A stretch of 64,000 nucleotides of DNA from Christensenella sp. (lineage in GTDB: Bacteria; Bacillota; Clostridia; Christensenellales; UBA3700): the NCBI GenBank assembly GCA_022784465.1, contig JALFUR010000010.1:1-64000 (forward strand), written 5' to 3'. Below, piece after piece: positions 34,313 through 43,640 of the stretch (position 1 is its first letter; each line of letters starts with the position of its first letter). A model generated the notes under the pieces. The model did no database searches. It was not told the origin of the DNA and saw only the letters and a list, made by a program, of their open reading frames with translations. Both the position numbers and the translations under genes were made by a program.

Positions 34313-37300
34313 ATGGCAAGACGTAGAAGAAGACGTAGAAGCAATGGATGTTTAAAATGTCTAACAACATTTTTAATTGTATGTATTCTTATTGTCGGAG
34401 TTGTATATGCCGGCGGAATGTTTGCTTGGAAACAATACGCTGAACCTACCGTAGGAATTACTTTCAATGAAGCACTTGGCGTTATTGGTACAATTTATGG
34501 AGGAAAAGAATCAAAAGCGGTTACAAAGCCTTACGCAGAAGAAGATCTAGATTCTTTCTATACAGATTTACGTAGTTCGTTATACCTAAAAGACACAGTA
34601 GATTTAAAAGATAGTTTTTCAAATGTTGTTGCAGACTTATTAGCATCAAAAGAGGAAACTGAAGCAGAAGTTCAAACAACAGCAGCTGGAGAAGGAACAC
34701 CAGAGGAAGAGACACAAAGCAGTGAGCCTTTTACTACTGGTAATGCTGCAATAGATGATTTATTAAATCAATTAGATTTTGATTTTTCTTCTTTGAAGAA
34801 TTATGTAAATGAAGAGGAAACCCCTCAATTGTTAGAGATTTCAGATAAACAACTAGCTGCCTTTTTAGATGATACAATATCTTCGCTTTTAACATCTGAT
34901 GCAATAAACGGTAAAGTTGGGGAACTAACACAAAGCATGGGTATGAGTGTGGATTTAACAAATGTTGTTAAAATACCTCAAGTTATTATAGAAAATAAAA
35001 ATCCATTAGATGAAACACAAACGGGAGTAACGCTAACTGTCGCTTTGAATCTAAGACAAACAGTAAAGTCTTTACTTTCATCAAAAAGTAGCGCTCTTGG
35101 TATTGTAGCAGGAATAGTTCCAAAAGCTATTTATGCTACTATTACTATTTTCCCAAATGATTCTGAAAGATCTGCACAAATTGTTATCAATGCGGCTTCA
35201 GATGAAAAAATGTCTGTAATTTTAAGACTTGCAAATGCTGCTTTGAAAAATACAGAATATGGCTCAGTTGATGGCATATTAAAAATGGTAAATCAAAAAG
35301 CTATTGAAGCCATAGCAAAGGTACAAGAACTTGTTCCTGTTAGCTTTGTTGATTCAGGAAGTGTTGAATTAAAGCCAATTAAAGCTTTAATGAATATGTT
35401 AAAGATTACAGAAATTAGCGAAACTCAATTCTTAAGCATGATAAGAGATGTTTGCTTGCCAACATTTTCAGATGTATCTACAAGCCTTGGATTCCCAGAA
35501 AGCATTACATATGATCAAATAAGCACAATAATTGATCAAAAGATATTATTGCTAATAGATGAGTTAGAAGATAAATATGCAATTGAAGAAAATTATTTGA
35601 AAAAAGAAACTTTATATTCTCAATTAACAAAAGTCGATTCTGATGATGGTTCAGATTGTTTGAAAAATCATATAGAACCGGATAGACTTCCACTTGCTGA
35701 TGCTAGTTATGTTGCATCAGAACATAAGGTAGATGTTGCTTATCAGGCATTTGCAGGAATCATTAATGGATATTTAGAAGAAAATCCAATTTCAAGCGGA
35801 AGCATGAACATGAGCATTAACGTTATAAACATGTACTATTCTACATCACTAAACGTAATGTCTATAGTACTTGAAATTAATCTTTTAGAAGCCTTATCTG
35901 GCTCTATTGAAGAGGGAACGATTGTTTATAAACTTGTGTCTCAATTAATTCCAACAAGTCTATATATGACTGCAAATATAGAGTTAGCAACAGAAGGATC
36001 TACTACTATTTCTGTAAACGGAAAGTCAATAGAACAAACACAAGAACATCTTGCAACTATGGTTCAGATTTGCACATCTTTAGGAATGGATGCAGCTTCT
36101 TTAGAGTATTCAAGCCTTGCAAATCAAGTAGGTGATGCTGTCAGAAATGGTTTAAATGCAGTTGGTGAAAAATTAGGAGCAGAGCTTGTATTTGAAGAAG
36201 ATTTAGTTAAATTGCCAAATATATATGAAGTACTTGCAGGTATCGTATTTAAGGATGCAGCAGAAGTATTAACTCCAGAAGAGATTTATGGATTAATGCA
36301 CTCTCTATCTTATGAAATGCCACAAAACTTTGTAGAAGCGGCAGGCGGATTAGGATTAACTCCAGAGACAACGATTGAAGAATATACTACTCAAGTAAAT
36401 GGTAGCATGGATACATTTGTTGCTAATTTAGTGAATCAATATGCAATAGATAATAGTGTAGCTCAAATTACCAATGACAATGTATATAATAAAATAACTA
36501 CAATTTCTGAAGATAAAACACTTATAAATAGCGTAGGAATAGAAAATTTACCAATAGCGCCAGATTATTCAACATATCTAAAGACCGATTTTAAAGTTGA
36601 AACAGGGTATCTTGCTTTGACGAATATTTTAAATAGTTATTTGCAAGAAAATACAGTAGCAGAAAGTGGCAAACTTGACCCTTCTAAGTATTCACTAATA
36701 AATGTTTCATATGATGAAATGCAAAAATTTTTGGGATTGAAAATAGAGGTAAAATTATTAGACTATATAAATCTTGATCCTACATCTTCTATGTATGATA
36801 TAGCAAGTCAGATTCTACCTGAAAGCATATATTTAGATGTTGAGGTATACATAGGAACAGATCCACTATTAGAGCAATGCAATATAACAATAATTGGACT
36901 TGATTTAACTTCGTCTGAGACTTTATTGGAAAGAATGATTATTTTTGGAAAAGCATTAGGTGCTAATATGGATGCATTAAATTTAGTTTCATTAAAAGAA
37001 ACTCTAAGTGGCAATGTTAAGAATGGTTTAAATAACATTGTTGAAAAAATGGGAACAGAAATTGCTTTTTCTAATGAAAGTTGTCAATTACCAAGCATAT
37101 ATGAAATACTTGCTAACAAGATTTTATATAAGGCAGAGGAGATAGTTAATTTAACAGATGAAGAAGTATTTAATGTATTTAAAGGACTAAAAGCAATTCC
37201 TAACGATTATAAAGAATCAAATAAAATAGACCTTGCTAATGATAGCGGATTAGTTAATGAAATTAACACAAAATATTACATAAACGATGAAAAGAAAGTT

Positions 37301-38686
37301 GCTGTTCCTGTAGACAACGCAGCAGACCCATCAATAATCAACCAATTAACAAGTATTGCATCAGATTATAATAATGCAATAAAAGGCGGAGAACTTGCTG
37401 CAGCGTGGACAGCTGCAGTTGCAGGCGGCGAAGATAAGGCAACAATAATGAAAAACTCATTCTCTCCATTAGCAAAAGAGGGAGAGATTGCAACTTTATT
37501 TAACGATTCAATAAAAATAACTGCAGAAGGACTTGAAAATATCGCAATAAAGAGTGTATTTGTAGAAAACGAAAACACACTAAAAATTATTTTCTCTTGC
37601 GATTATAAAAAGAGTGAAGATAATGCAAATTCATACGATGGTCTTGTTCCAGAGTTTGTTATAAAAGCAACATTAGATTTAAGCAAGATTAGTAGCGAAG
37701 AAACTTGTTGTACTCTTTCAATTAATGATTTATCTACAGCAGAAGGAGAGGAACTTGACGATTTCTCATTAATGATTTCAAGATTATCTACATCAAGTTT
37801 CTCAATTGCTGACACCACAACTCAATGTGATACGACAATTAAGACTAATTTAAAAGACATGTTAGATAAACTAAATATGACTTTAGTAGCTAAAAATGGA
37901 GAAAATGAAGCAAAGATTTATATCTCTAGCATTTTTGAAGCTGCTCATAAAAACATTGTTGGCGCAAATACCTTTACTGCAATTGATGTTGCAGATACAA
38001 TTTCTGCACTTCATAGCAACATTGTTTCTACAGCGCAAACAGATATCGTCGTTAGCGAACAACCTGAATCCCCAACACTTTCTGGCGCTACTTTAAGCGG
38101 CTCTATTACGGCAAGAAATCTTGGTGCAATTATATTAAATAAGGGTTATGGTACATTGACAGAAACATTTGGTGCTAATAGCATTTCATTAAATCAAGTA
38201 GCAATATTAGATTTAGAAGCTTTATCAGATATAACAGATGTATATACAGCAAGCCATTTAGAAACTTTAAAATTATCTATTCCTAATTTATTTAATGGTA
38301 AAGTAAGTGGCACATATGCGCTTATAACATTAGATTTAGATACAGCGAAAACGCCATTTAGTTCTTCTTTATTGCCAAGGACAATTAATGTAACTGCCAT
38401 GATTAATTTAGATGATGCTTCAACAAAAATTATTTATAATAATTTAACTTCAGATGAAATGACAGTATTAGCTGCATTATCTAACAATAATGATGCATTT
38501 AACTCTAGCAAATCAACAGCAGAATTAAGCACATATATTCAAGGTTTAGTTGTATTAAGTTATACAGGATACAATCTAACTTTAGGTCAAATTATTGCAT
38601 CTAATTTGGGCGTAGTTGTATCTACAAGTTATAATGACAGTATATGTGGAAGATATAATATTACAACTACAATATCATTAACATAA
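34313..38686 (+). CDS. Large membrane-anchored protein with tandem ~290-residue modules
   Basis: The 1457-residue protein starts with MARRRRRRRSN, has one membrane helix (about 20-38) and a long ectodomain. Two tandem modules of about 292 residues are visible: roughly 470-760 and 760-1050, marked by KLPNIYEVLAGIVFK versus QLPSIYEILANKILYK and LIPTSLYMTANIEL versus ILPESIYLDVEVYI. A diverged third copy probably precedes them (about 165-470). The modules look helical with amphipathic strands and have no catalytic motif. GGAGAAGAGG precedes the ATG. It is followed after 13 nt by a PfkB kinase. Function unknown; envelope scaffold or lipid-binding roles are possible. Confidence 0.78.
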   Translation: MARRRRRRRSNGCLKCLTTFLIVCILIVGVVYAGGMFAWKQYAEPTVGITFNEALGVIGTIYGGKESKAVTKPYAEEDLDSFYTDLRSSLYLKDTVDLKDSFSNVVADLLASKEETEAEVQTTAAGEGTPEEETQSSEPFTTGNAAIDDLLNQLDFDFSSLKNYVNEEETPQLLEISDKQLAAFLDDTISSLLTSDAINGKVGELTQSMGMSVDLTNVVKIPQVIIENKNPLDETQTGVTLTVALNLRQTVKSLLSSKSSALGIVAGIVPKAIYATITIFPNDSERSAQIVINAASDEKMSVILRLANAALKNTEYGSVDGILKMVNQKAIEAIAKVQELVPVSFVDSGSVELKPIKALMNMLKITEISETQFLSMIRDVCLPTFSDVSTSLGFPESITYDQISTIIDQKILLLIDELEDKYAIEENYLKKETLYSQLTKVDSDDGSDCLKNHIEPDRLPLADASYVASEHKVDVAYQAFAGIINGYLEENPISSGSMNMSINVINMYYSTSLNVMSIVLEINLLEALSGSIEEGTIVYKLVSQLIPTSLYMTANIELATEGSTTISVNGKSIEQTQEHLATMVQICTSLGMDAASLEYSSLANQVGDAVRNGLNAVGEKLGAELVFEEDLVKLPNIYEVLAGIVFKDAAEVLTPEEIYGLMHSLSYEMPQNFVEAAGGLGLTPETTIEEYTTQVNGSMDTFVANLVNQYAIDNSVAQITNDNVYNKITTISEDKTLINSVGIENLPIAPDYSTYLKTDFKVETGYLALTNILNSYLQENTVAESGKLDPSKYSLINVSYDEMQKFLGLKIEVKLLDYINLDPTSSMYDIASQILPESIYLDVEVYIGTDPLLEQCNITIIGLDLTSSETLLERMIIFGKALGANMDALNLVSLKETLSGNVKNGLNNIVEKMGTEIAFSNESCQLPSIYEILANKILYKAEEIVNLTDEEVFNVFKGLKAIPNDYKESNKIDLANDSGLVNEINTKYYINDEKKVAVPVDNAADPSIINQLTSIASDYNNAIKGGELAAAWTAAVAGGEDKATIMKNSFSPLAKEGEIATLFNDSIKITAEGLENIAIKSVFVENENTLKIIFSCDYKKSEDNANSYDGLVPEFVIKATLDLSKISSEETCCTLSINDLSTAEGEELDDFSLMISRLSTSSFSIADTTTQCDTTIKTNLKDMLDKLNMTLVAKNGENEAKIYISSIFEAAHKNIVGANTFTAIDVADTISALHSNIVSTAQTDIVVSEQPESPTLSGATLSGSITARNLGAIILNKGYGTLTETFGANSISLNQVAILDLEALSDITDVYTASHLETLKLSIPNLFNGKVSGTYALITLDLDTAKTPFSSSLLPRTINVTAMINLDDASTKIIYNNLTSDEMTVLAALSNNNDAFNSSKSTAELSTYIQGLVVLSYTGYNLTLGQIIASNLGVVVSTSYNDSICGRYNITTTISLT

Positions 38687-38699
38687 GAGGATAAATACA

Positions 38700-39599
38700 A
38701 TGAAAAAATATGACACTTTAACAATAGGACACATTTCATTAGATTACAATATTGATTATCTAGATAATCAAATAATAGAAGTTGGGGGTGCTGTTATTTA
38801 TTCTTCAGCTGCTGCATATGCAGGTGGATATAAAACTGCAGTTGTTACAAAAGTAGCGCCACAAGATAAAGATAGATTAAATGAGTTTGTAATTGATAAA
38901 GAAGATATATTCTATATCCCATCTAATAAATCAACATCTATTAGAAATAAATATCATACTGCAGATAAAGAAAGAAGAACCTGCACTTGTATATCTCAAG
39001 GAGATCCTTTTGAAATTAAAGATATAGAGAATTTTAATACAAACATTTATCATTTTGCTGGCCTTATATATGGCGACTTTGATGGAGAAATTATTAAATA
39101 TGCATCAAAAAAAGGCAAAGTAGCAGTTGATGTTCAAGCACTTTTACGCCATGCGGATAAAAAGACAGGTGCAATGTATTTTGAAGATTGGAAAGACAAA
39201 AAAGAAATTCTGCCATATATAGATTATCTAAAAACAGATGCTGCAGAAGCGGAGATTTTAACAGGTCTTACAGATAGACTTGAAGCTGCTAAATTATTGC
39301 ATGAGTGGGGTGCAAAAGAGGTTGTAATTACTCATAACACTGAGGTTTTGGCATATAACGGAGAAGAACATTACACATGTCCAATTAAAGCTAGAAACTT
39401 ATCTGGAAGATCAGGAAGAGGAGATACAACATTTGCTGCATATATTACAGAAAGACAAAACGAGTCAATGGAGAAAGCCTTGCTTTGGGCAACAGCAACA
39501 GTATCTACAAAAATGGAAAAACCAGGTCCATATAAGGGAAATAGAGATACAATTGTCGATTATATACATCAAATGTACAAAGAATATAACCTTTATTAA
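38700..39599 (+). CDS. PfkB-family sugar kinase
   Basis: A 299-residue ribokinase-fold enzyme. The start TLTIGHISLDYN, GGAVIYSSAAAYAGG, the DAAEAEILTG segment and the catalytic anion-hole motif GRSGRGDTTFAAY (Asp about 242) are present. The substrate is not clear; the family includes fructose, adenosine, inositol-type and nucleoside kinases. GAGG precedes the ATG, 13 nt after the large surface-protein gene, so the two may be co-transcribed. Confidence 0.85.
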   Translation: MKKYDTLTIGHISLDYNIDYLDNQIIEVGGAVIYSSAAAYAGGYKTAVVTKVAPQDKDRLNEFVIDKEDIFYIPSNKSTSIRNKYHTADKERRTCTCISQGDPFEIKDIENFNTNIYHFAGLIYGDFDGEIIKYASKKGKVAVDVQALLRHADKKTGAMYFEDWKDKKEILPYIDYLKTDAAEAEILTGLTDRLEAAKLLHEWGAKEVVITHNTEVLAYNGEEHYTCPIKARNLSGRSGRGDTTFAAYITERQNESMEKALLWATATVSTKMEKPGPYKGNRDTIVDYIHQMYKEYNLY

Positions 39600-39628
39600 T
39601 TCTATTTAATTTAATAACAATTTATTAT

Positions 39629-39670
39629 AATCATTATCTACTTTCTATAGGTTCATAATGATTATTTTTT
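39629..39670 (+). terminator. Terminator after the PfkB kinase gene
   Basis: AATCATTAT (39629-39637) pairs with ATAATGATT (39655-39663) around a 17-nt loop, followed by TTTTTT. The T-run leads directly into the first repeat of the next locus. Confidence 0.65.
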
Positions 39671-39780
39671 TGGAAAAACCGATATTTTTTGTTAAAAAAG
39701 TATTGGAAAAACCGATATTTTATATTAAAATAGTATTGGAAAAACCGATATTGGTCAAAAAAGTGTTGTAAAATTCGAGA
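39670..39780 (+). repeat. Three 17-nt repeats with a 33-bp period upstream of an ATPase gene
   Basis: TTGGAAAAACCGATATT is exact at 39670-39686, 39703-39719 and 39736-39752, so each copy is 33 bp from the next. A diverged fourth (TTGTAAAATTCGA) is at 39766. The spacers share a TTAAAAaAGTA-like core. The array ends 14 nt before the ATPase start and so must include its promoter region. A 33-bp period is close to three helical turns and would place bound proteins on one face. Confidence 0.9.
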
Positions 39781-39793
39781 AAATGGAGTAAAG

Positions 39794-41110
39794 ATGTTTA
39801 GAAGAAAGATAGAAACAGTTTTATATGATAATTATAAAGATAAAGAATCTAAAATAATTATAATTGATGGAGCTAGGCAAATTGGGAAAAGTTTTATTAT
39901 TAGAGCTAGCGCGTCTAGTTATTTCAAAAATTATGTTGAAATAGATTTAAAAAGCGATTTTGAAGGAGAGAAACTTTTTGAAAATGCTAGAACAACAAAA
40001 TCTTTCTATTTATTAATTAGTTCTTTATATGGGGATAAAATTAATTCAGTTGATGATACAATTATTTTTTTAGATGAGATACAATACTATCCTCATTTAA
40101 TAACTTTGTTAAAAGACTTAAAAAAAGAGAATCGTTATAGGTACATTGCAAGTGGGTCATTGTTAGGCGTTACATTAAAGCATATTTTTATTCCTATGGG
40201 TTCAATTGAAGAAATAAAAATGTATCCGATGGATTTTGAAGAATTTTTATGGGCAAATCATGTTTCAAAAGATTCAATCGAGTATTTAAGAGAATGTTTC
40301 ATTAATAAAGTAAAAATAGAAGATGTTATTCACAAGACATATTTATCATTATTTAAAGATTATTTGATTTGTGGCGGTTTGCCTGATGCTGTAAAAGAAT
40401 ATGTAGAGAATAGAAATGTTATTAAAATGAGAGCGGTGCAAAATCAAACCTTTATTCATTACAAAGATGATTCCTCAAAATACGATTTAACTAATAAGTT
40501 AAAAATCTCTAAAGTCTACGATTTTCTAATATCAAACATGGGAAATAAAGTAAAAAGAGTAATATTTAAAAAAATTGAGAATAAAGAGGACTCAAATTTA
40601 GAAAAATATGAAGAAGAGTTTGACTATTTGTCTGCTGCAGGTGTTGTAAATTCAGTCAATGCAGTTAGTAATCCAGTTTTTCCGCTAAATGAATCAATTT
40701 GCAAAAACTTAGTCAAATTATATTACAACGATGTAGGTATCTTAACAAATTTGTTGTACAAAAATAATATTCAAGCGATTTTAGAAAATGATAAAGGTAT
40801 AAATTTAGGATCAGTTTATGAAACCGCTTGCGCAATGGAATTGGTTGCTCATGGACACAATTTATTCTATTTTGATAGCAAAAAAGTTGGCGAAGTGGAT
40901 TTTTTAATTAATGACTATAACAATCTAAATATTTTGCCAATTGAAATTAAATCAGGCAAAGATCAAAACAATTTTAGGGCTATACCAAAATTAGTAGCGC
41001 AAGATGGAAATTATAAAATGCCATATGGATATGTATTTGGTAATAAAAATATTTGTGAAATTAAAGACAATCTTATCTTTATGCCTATATACTTAATTAT
41101 GTTTGTTTAA
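39794..41110 (+). CDS. AAA ATPase with DUF4143 domain, behind a repeat array
   Basis: A 438-residue ATPase with Walker A GARQIGKSF (about 29-37), Walker B-like FLDEIQYYPHL (about 93), sensor-like ASGSLLG and a C-terminal DUF4143 part with a clear PD-(D/E)XK-like pattern: EVDFLIN...LPIEIKSG (about 370-395). It belongs to the same broad family as the gene at 24035 but is distant in sequence and has different repeats. GGAG precedes the ATG. The biological role of the family is not established. Confidence 0.85.
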   Translation: MFRRKIETVLYDNYKDKESKIIIIDGARQIGKSFIIRASASSYFKNYVEIDLKSDFEGEKLFENARTTKSFYLLISSLYGDKINSVDDTIIFLDEIQYYPHLITLLKDLKKENRYRYIASGSLLGVTLKHIFIPMGSIEEIKMYPMDFEEFLWANHVSKDSIEYLRECFINKVKIEDVIHKTYLSLFKDYLICGGLPDAVKEYVENRNVIKMRAVQNQTFIHYKDDSSKYDLTNKLKISKVYDFLISNMGNKVKRVIFKKIENKEDSNLEKYEEEFDYLSAAGVVNSVNAVSNPVFPLNESICKNLVKLYYNDVGILTNLLYKNNIQAILENDKGINLGSVYETACAMELVAHGHNLFYFDSKKVGEVDFLINDYNNLNILPIEIKSGKDQNNFRAIPKLVAQDGNYKMPYGYVFGNKNICEIKDNLIFMPIYLIMFV

Positions 41111-41128
41111 TAAAAGAGCAATAAAGTT

Positions 41129-41167
41129 GACATTGATTTACTCTCGTGATATTTTAAAAATCGAGAG
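41129..41167 (+). promoter_or_regulatory. Promoter with inverted repeat for the 41185 gene
   Basis: TTGACA (41129-41134), 17 nt and TATTTT (41152-41157). CTCTCG (41143-41148) and CGAGAG (41162-41167) flank the -10 box as an inverted repeat, an arrangement that suits a repressor. Confidence 0.5.
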
Positions 41168-41184
41168 AAATTTGGAGAGAAAAG

Positions 41185-41550
41185 ATGAAATACCCTAAAA
41201 GGGACAGTTTTTTTGAAAGAATAGAAAAGATTGATGCCCAAACAAAAGAATATTATGAGCAAATAAACTATGCATTACTTGAATATAAAAATGTAAAGGC
41301 AAGATATAGTTTAAGATGTATTAGTTATAGATTAAATGGAAAACTAATCGCTAAAATGGCTCTAGGTGGCAAAAATTTAAAACTATTTTTAGCTATAAAT
41401 CCAAATGATGAAAAATTAAATACTGGAAAATATCATCCAAGAGACGTATCTAAAACTAAAACTTATGTAGAGGTACCAACAATGCTACCAATAAAATCTC
41501 AACTTGCTACTAAAAAGGCAATTGAAGTTATAAACATGATGATGCAATAA
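41185..41550 (+). CDS. Hypothetical 121-residue basic protein
   Basis: I do not recognise this protein with confidence. It is basic, with a helical start (FFERIEKIDAQTKEYYEQ), then a compact strand-rich part (YSLRCISYRLNGKLIAKMAL; LKLFLAINPND; KYHPRDVSK; KSQLATKKAIEVI). The last part recalls small DUF1801/DUF5655-type domains, a weak impression only. GGAGAG precedes the ATG. It has its own promoter and terminator. Confidence 0.65.
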   Translation: MKYPKRDSFFERIEKIDAQTKEYYEQINYALLEYKNVKARYSLRCISYRLNGKLIAKMALGGKNLKLFLAINPNDEKLNTGKYHPRDVSKTKTYVEVPTMLPIKSQLATKKAIEVINMMMQ

Positions 41551-41556
41551 ATACGG

Positions 41557-41601
41557 CCACAGCAAATGAAAATGAGCTGTGGTTTTCGCCACAGCTTTTT
41601 T
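41557..41601 (+). terminator. Terminator with a competing upstream hairpin, before metG
   Basis: AGCTGTGG/CCACAGCT (41575-41596) with loop TTTTCG and a T-run is a strong terminator. An identical upstream CCACAGC (41557-41563) can pair instead with GCTGTGG (41576-41582) and would prevent it. It ends the 41185 transcript and may also act as an attenuator for metG, 70 nt downstream. Confidence 0.8.
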
Positions 41602-41672
41602 AAAGCCAAGATTTGCTTTAAATAATAAATAAAGATATAATAAAAACTAGTTTATGTTAAGGAGCTTAACAA

Positions 41673-43640
41673 ATGGAAACAAAAAATAAAAAATTTTATA
41701 TTACAACCCCAATATATTATCCTTCTGGCAAGTGGCATATAGGAACTTGTTATACCACTATAATTTGCGATGCAATTGCAAGATATAAAAGAATGCAAGG
41801 ATATGATGTTTTTTATCTTACAGGTACCGATGAACATGGTCAAAAAATCCTAAAGGTTTCTCAAGAAGCCGGCGTTCCAGTAAAAGAATATATTGATGGC
41901 GTTGTTAACGAATTAAAAAGACTTTGGAAAATATTAGATATTTCATATGATAAATTTATTCGTACTACAGATAAAGAACACGAAGAAGCTGTAGCAAAAA
42001 TATTTGAGAAATTATACAAACAAGGAGATATATATAAATCTTCTTATGAGGGTTGGTATTGTACTCCTTGTGAATCGTTTTGGACTAAATCTCAACTTGT
42101 CGATGGTAAATGCCCAGATTGTGGAAGAGAAGTGCAATTGACACAGGAAGAAAGCTATTTCTTTAAAATGAGCAAATATCAGGATAGAATTATTAAATTA
42201 ATTCAAGATAATCCAGATTTTCTACAACCACAAACAAGACAAAATGAGATGATAAATAATTTCCTAAAGCCAGGATTACAAGATTTGTGTGTTTCAAGAA
42301 CATCTTTTGATTGGGGTATTAAAGTTCCTTTTGATCCAAAACATGTCGTATATGTATGGATTGATGCCTTAACAAACTATATTACAGCCTTAGGTTATGG
42401 CTCAGATAATGATGAACTATTTAAAAAATTCTGGCCAGCAGATATTCACATGGTCGGAAAAGAAATAGTGCGTTTCCATTCTATTATTTGGCCAGCAATT
42501 TTAATGGCATTAGGACTAGAAATGCCAAAGAAAGTTTATGGCCATGGATGGCTTTTGTTTGGCGAAGATAAGATGAGTAAATCAAAGGGCAATATTGTTG
42601 ATCCATTTATTTTAACAGATAGATATGGAGTTGACGCTTTAAGATATTATTTGCTTAGAGAAGTTTCTTTTGGGCAAGATGGAAGTTATACAAATGAAAC
42701 ATTCTTAAAGAGAATTAACAGCGATTTATGTAACGATTTAGGAAATTTGGTTTCAAGAGTAACAGCCATGGTAACACAATATTTTAATGGCGTTATCCCA
42801 TCTTCACAAGAGAAAGAGGCAATTGACGAAGAATTAATAGAGCTAAATAACACTCTAAGAGACAAAGTTGATCAATGCATGGATAGTTTGCATATTCCTG
42901 AAGCTTTGGAAAATATTTGGAGAGTAATACAAAGAGCAAACAAATACATTGATGAAACAACTCCTTGGATATTAGCAAAAGATGAATCTAAAAGAGCAAG
43001 ACTTGCTAGTGTAATGTACAACCTTTGTGAGAGTATAAGAATTATCAGCATTTTCTTGCAACCATATTTGACAAAAACTCCAGAAAAAATATTTGCAAAA
43101 CTAGGAATACAAGACGAAAGTTTAAAAACATTAGATAGTGCAAAGTTTGGCAAAATGGAAGCAGGATTAAAAGTAGAAAAAGGCGATGCACTTTTCCAAA
43201 GATTAGATATGAATAAGGAAATAGAAGCAATGAACAAGATTGCAGAAGAGGAAAAAGCAAAAGCTTTAAAAGAAAATAAAAAAGCTACAGAAGACAATGT
43301 AGTAAAGATTCCAGAAATTGGAATTGATGAGTTTGAAAAAATACAACTAAAAGTTGGAAAAGTAATTGAGTGTCAAAAAGTAGAAAAAGCAGATAAATTA
43401 CTTTGTAGTAAAGTGGATTTAGGCGAAGGCAAACTAAGAACAATAGTTTCAGGTATAGCTAAATACTATTCTCCTGAGGAAATGGTTGGAAAACAAGTTG
43501 TAGTTGTTGCTAATCTAAAGCCTGTAAAATTGCGTGGAATATTATCTGAAGGAATGCTTTTATGCGCGTCAGATAAAGATGGCAATTTATCGCTTGTGTC
43601 TCCAATTACGACTATGCCAGCAGGAAGCGAGATTAGATAA
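41673..43640 (+). CDS. metG: Methionyl-tRNA synthetase
   Basis: It charges tRNA-Met. The class I signature appears as KWHIGT (residues 20-25) and KMSKSKGN near residue 300. A zinc knuckle is visible (CTPC...CPDC, about 130-149). The C-terminal tRNA-binding domain (about 550-655) is included, so the protein is the full-length 655-residue homodimeric type. GGAG precedes the ATG. It starts the conserved metG-tatD-rSAM-rsmA unit and overlaps tatD by one base. Confidence 0.97.
   Translation: METKNKKFYITTPIYYPSGKWHIGTCYTTIICDAIARYKRMQGYDVFYLTGTDEHGQKILKVSQEAGVPVKEYIDGVVNELKRLWKILDISYDKFIRTTDKEHEEAVAKIFEKLYKQGDIYKSSYEGWYCTPCESFWTKSQLVDGKCPDCGREVQLTQEESYFFKMSKYQDRIIKLIQDNPDFLQPQTRQNEMINNFLKPGLQDLCVSRTSFDWGIKVPFDPKHVVYVWIDALTNYITALGYGSDNDELFKKFWPADIHMVGKEIVRFHSIIWPAILMALGLEMPKKVYGHGWLLFGEDKMSKSKGNIVDPFILTDRYGVDALRYYLLREVSFGQDGSYTNETFLKRINSDLCNDLGNLVSRVTAMVTQYFNGVIPSSQEKEAIDEELIELNNTLRDKVDQCMDSLHIPEALENIWRVIQRANKYIDETTPWILAKDESKRARLASVMYNLCESIRIISIFLQPYLTKTPEKIFAKLGIQDESLKTLDSAKFGKMEAGLKVEKGDALFQRLDMNKEIEAMNKIAEEEKAKALKENKKATEDNVVKIPEIGIDEFEKIQLKVGKVIECQKVEKADKLLCSKVDLGEGKLRTIVSGIAKYYSPEEMVGKQVVVVANLKPVKLRGILSEGMLLCASDKDGNLSLVSPITTMPAGSEIR

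Noticed and set aside
39670-39780. CRISPR array
   Set aside because: The repeats are 17 nt with 16-nt AT-rich spacers that resemble each other, there are only three, and no cas genes are near. They fit operator or iteron repeats.
41557-41672. T-box or SAM-box leader of metG
   Set aside because: No conserved T-box AGGGTGG-ACCGCG or SAM-box core is present; only the simple competing hairpins are seen.
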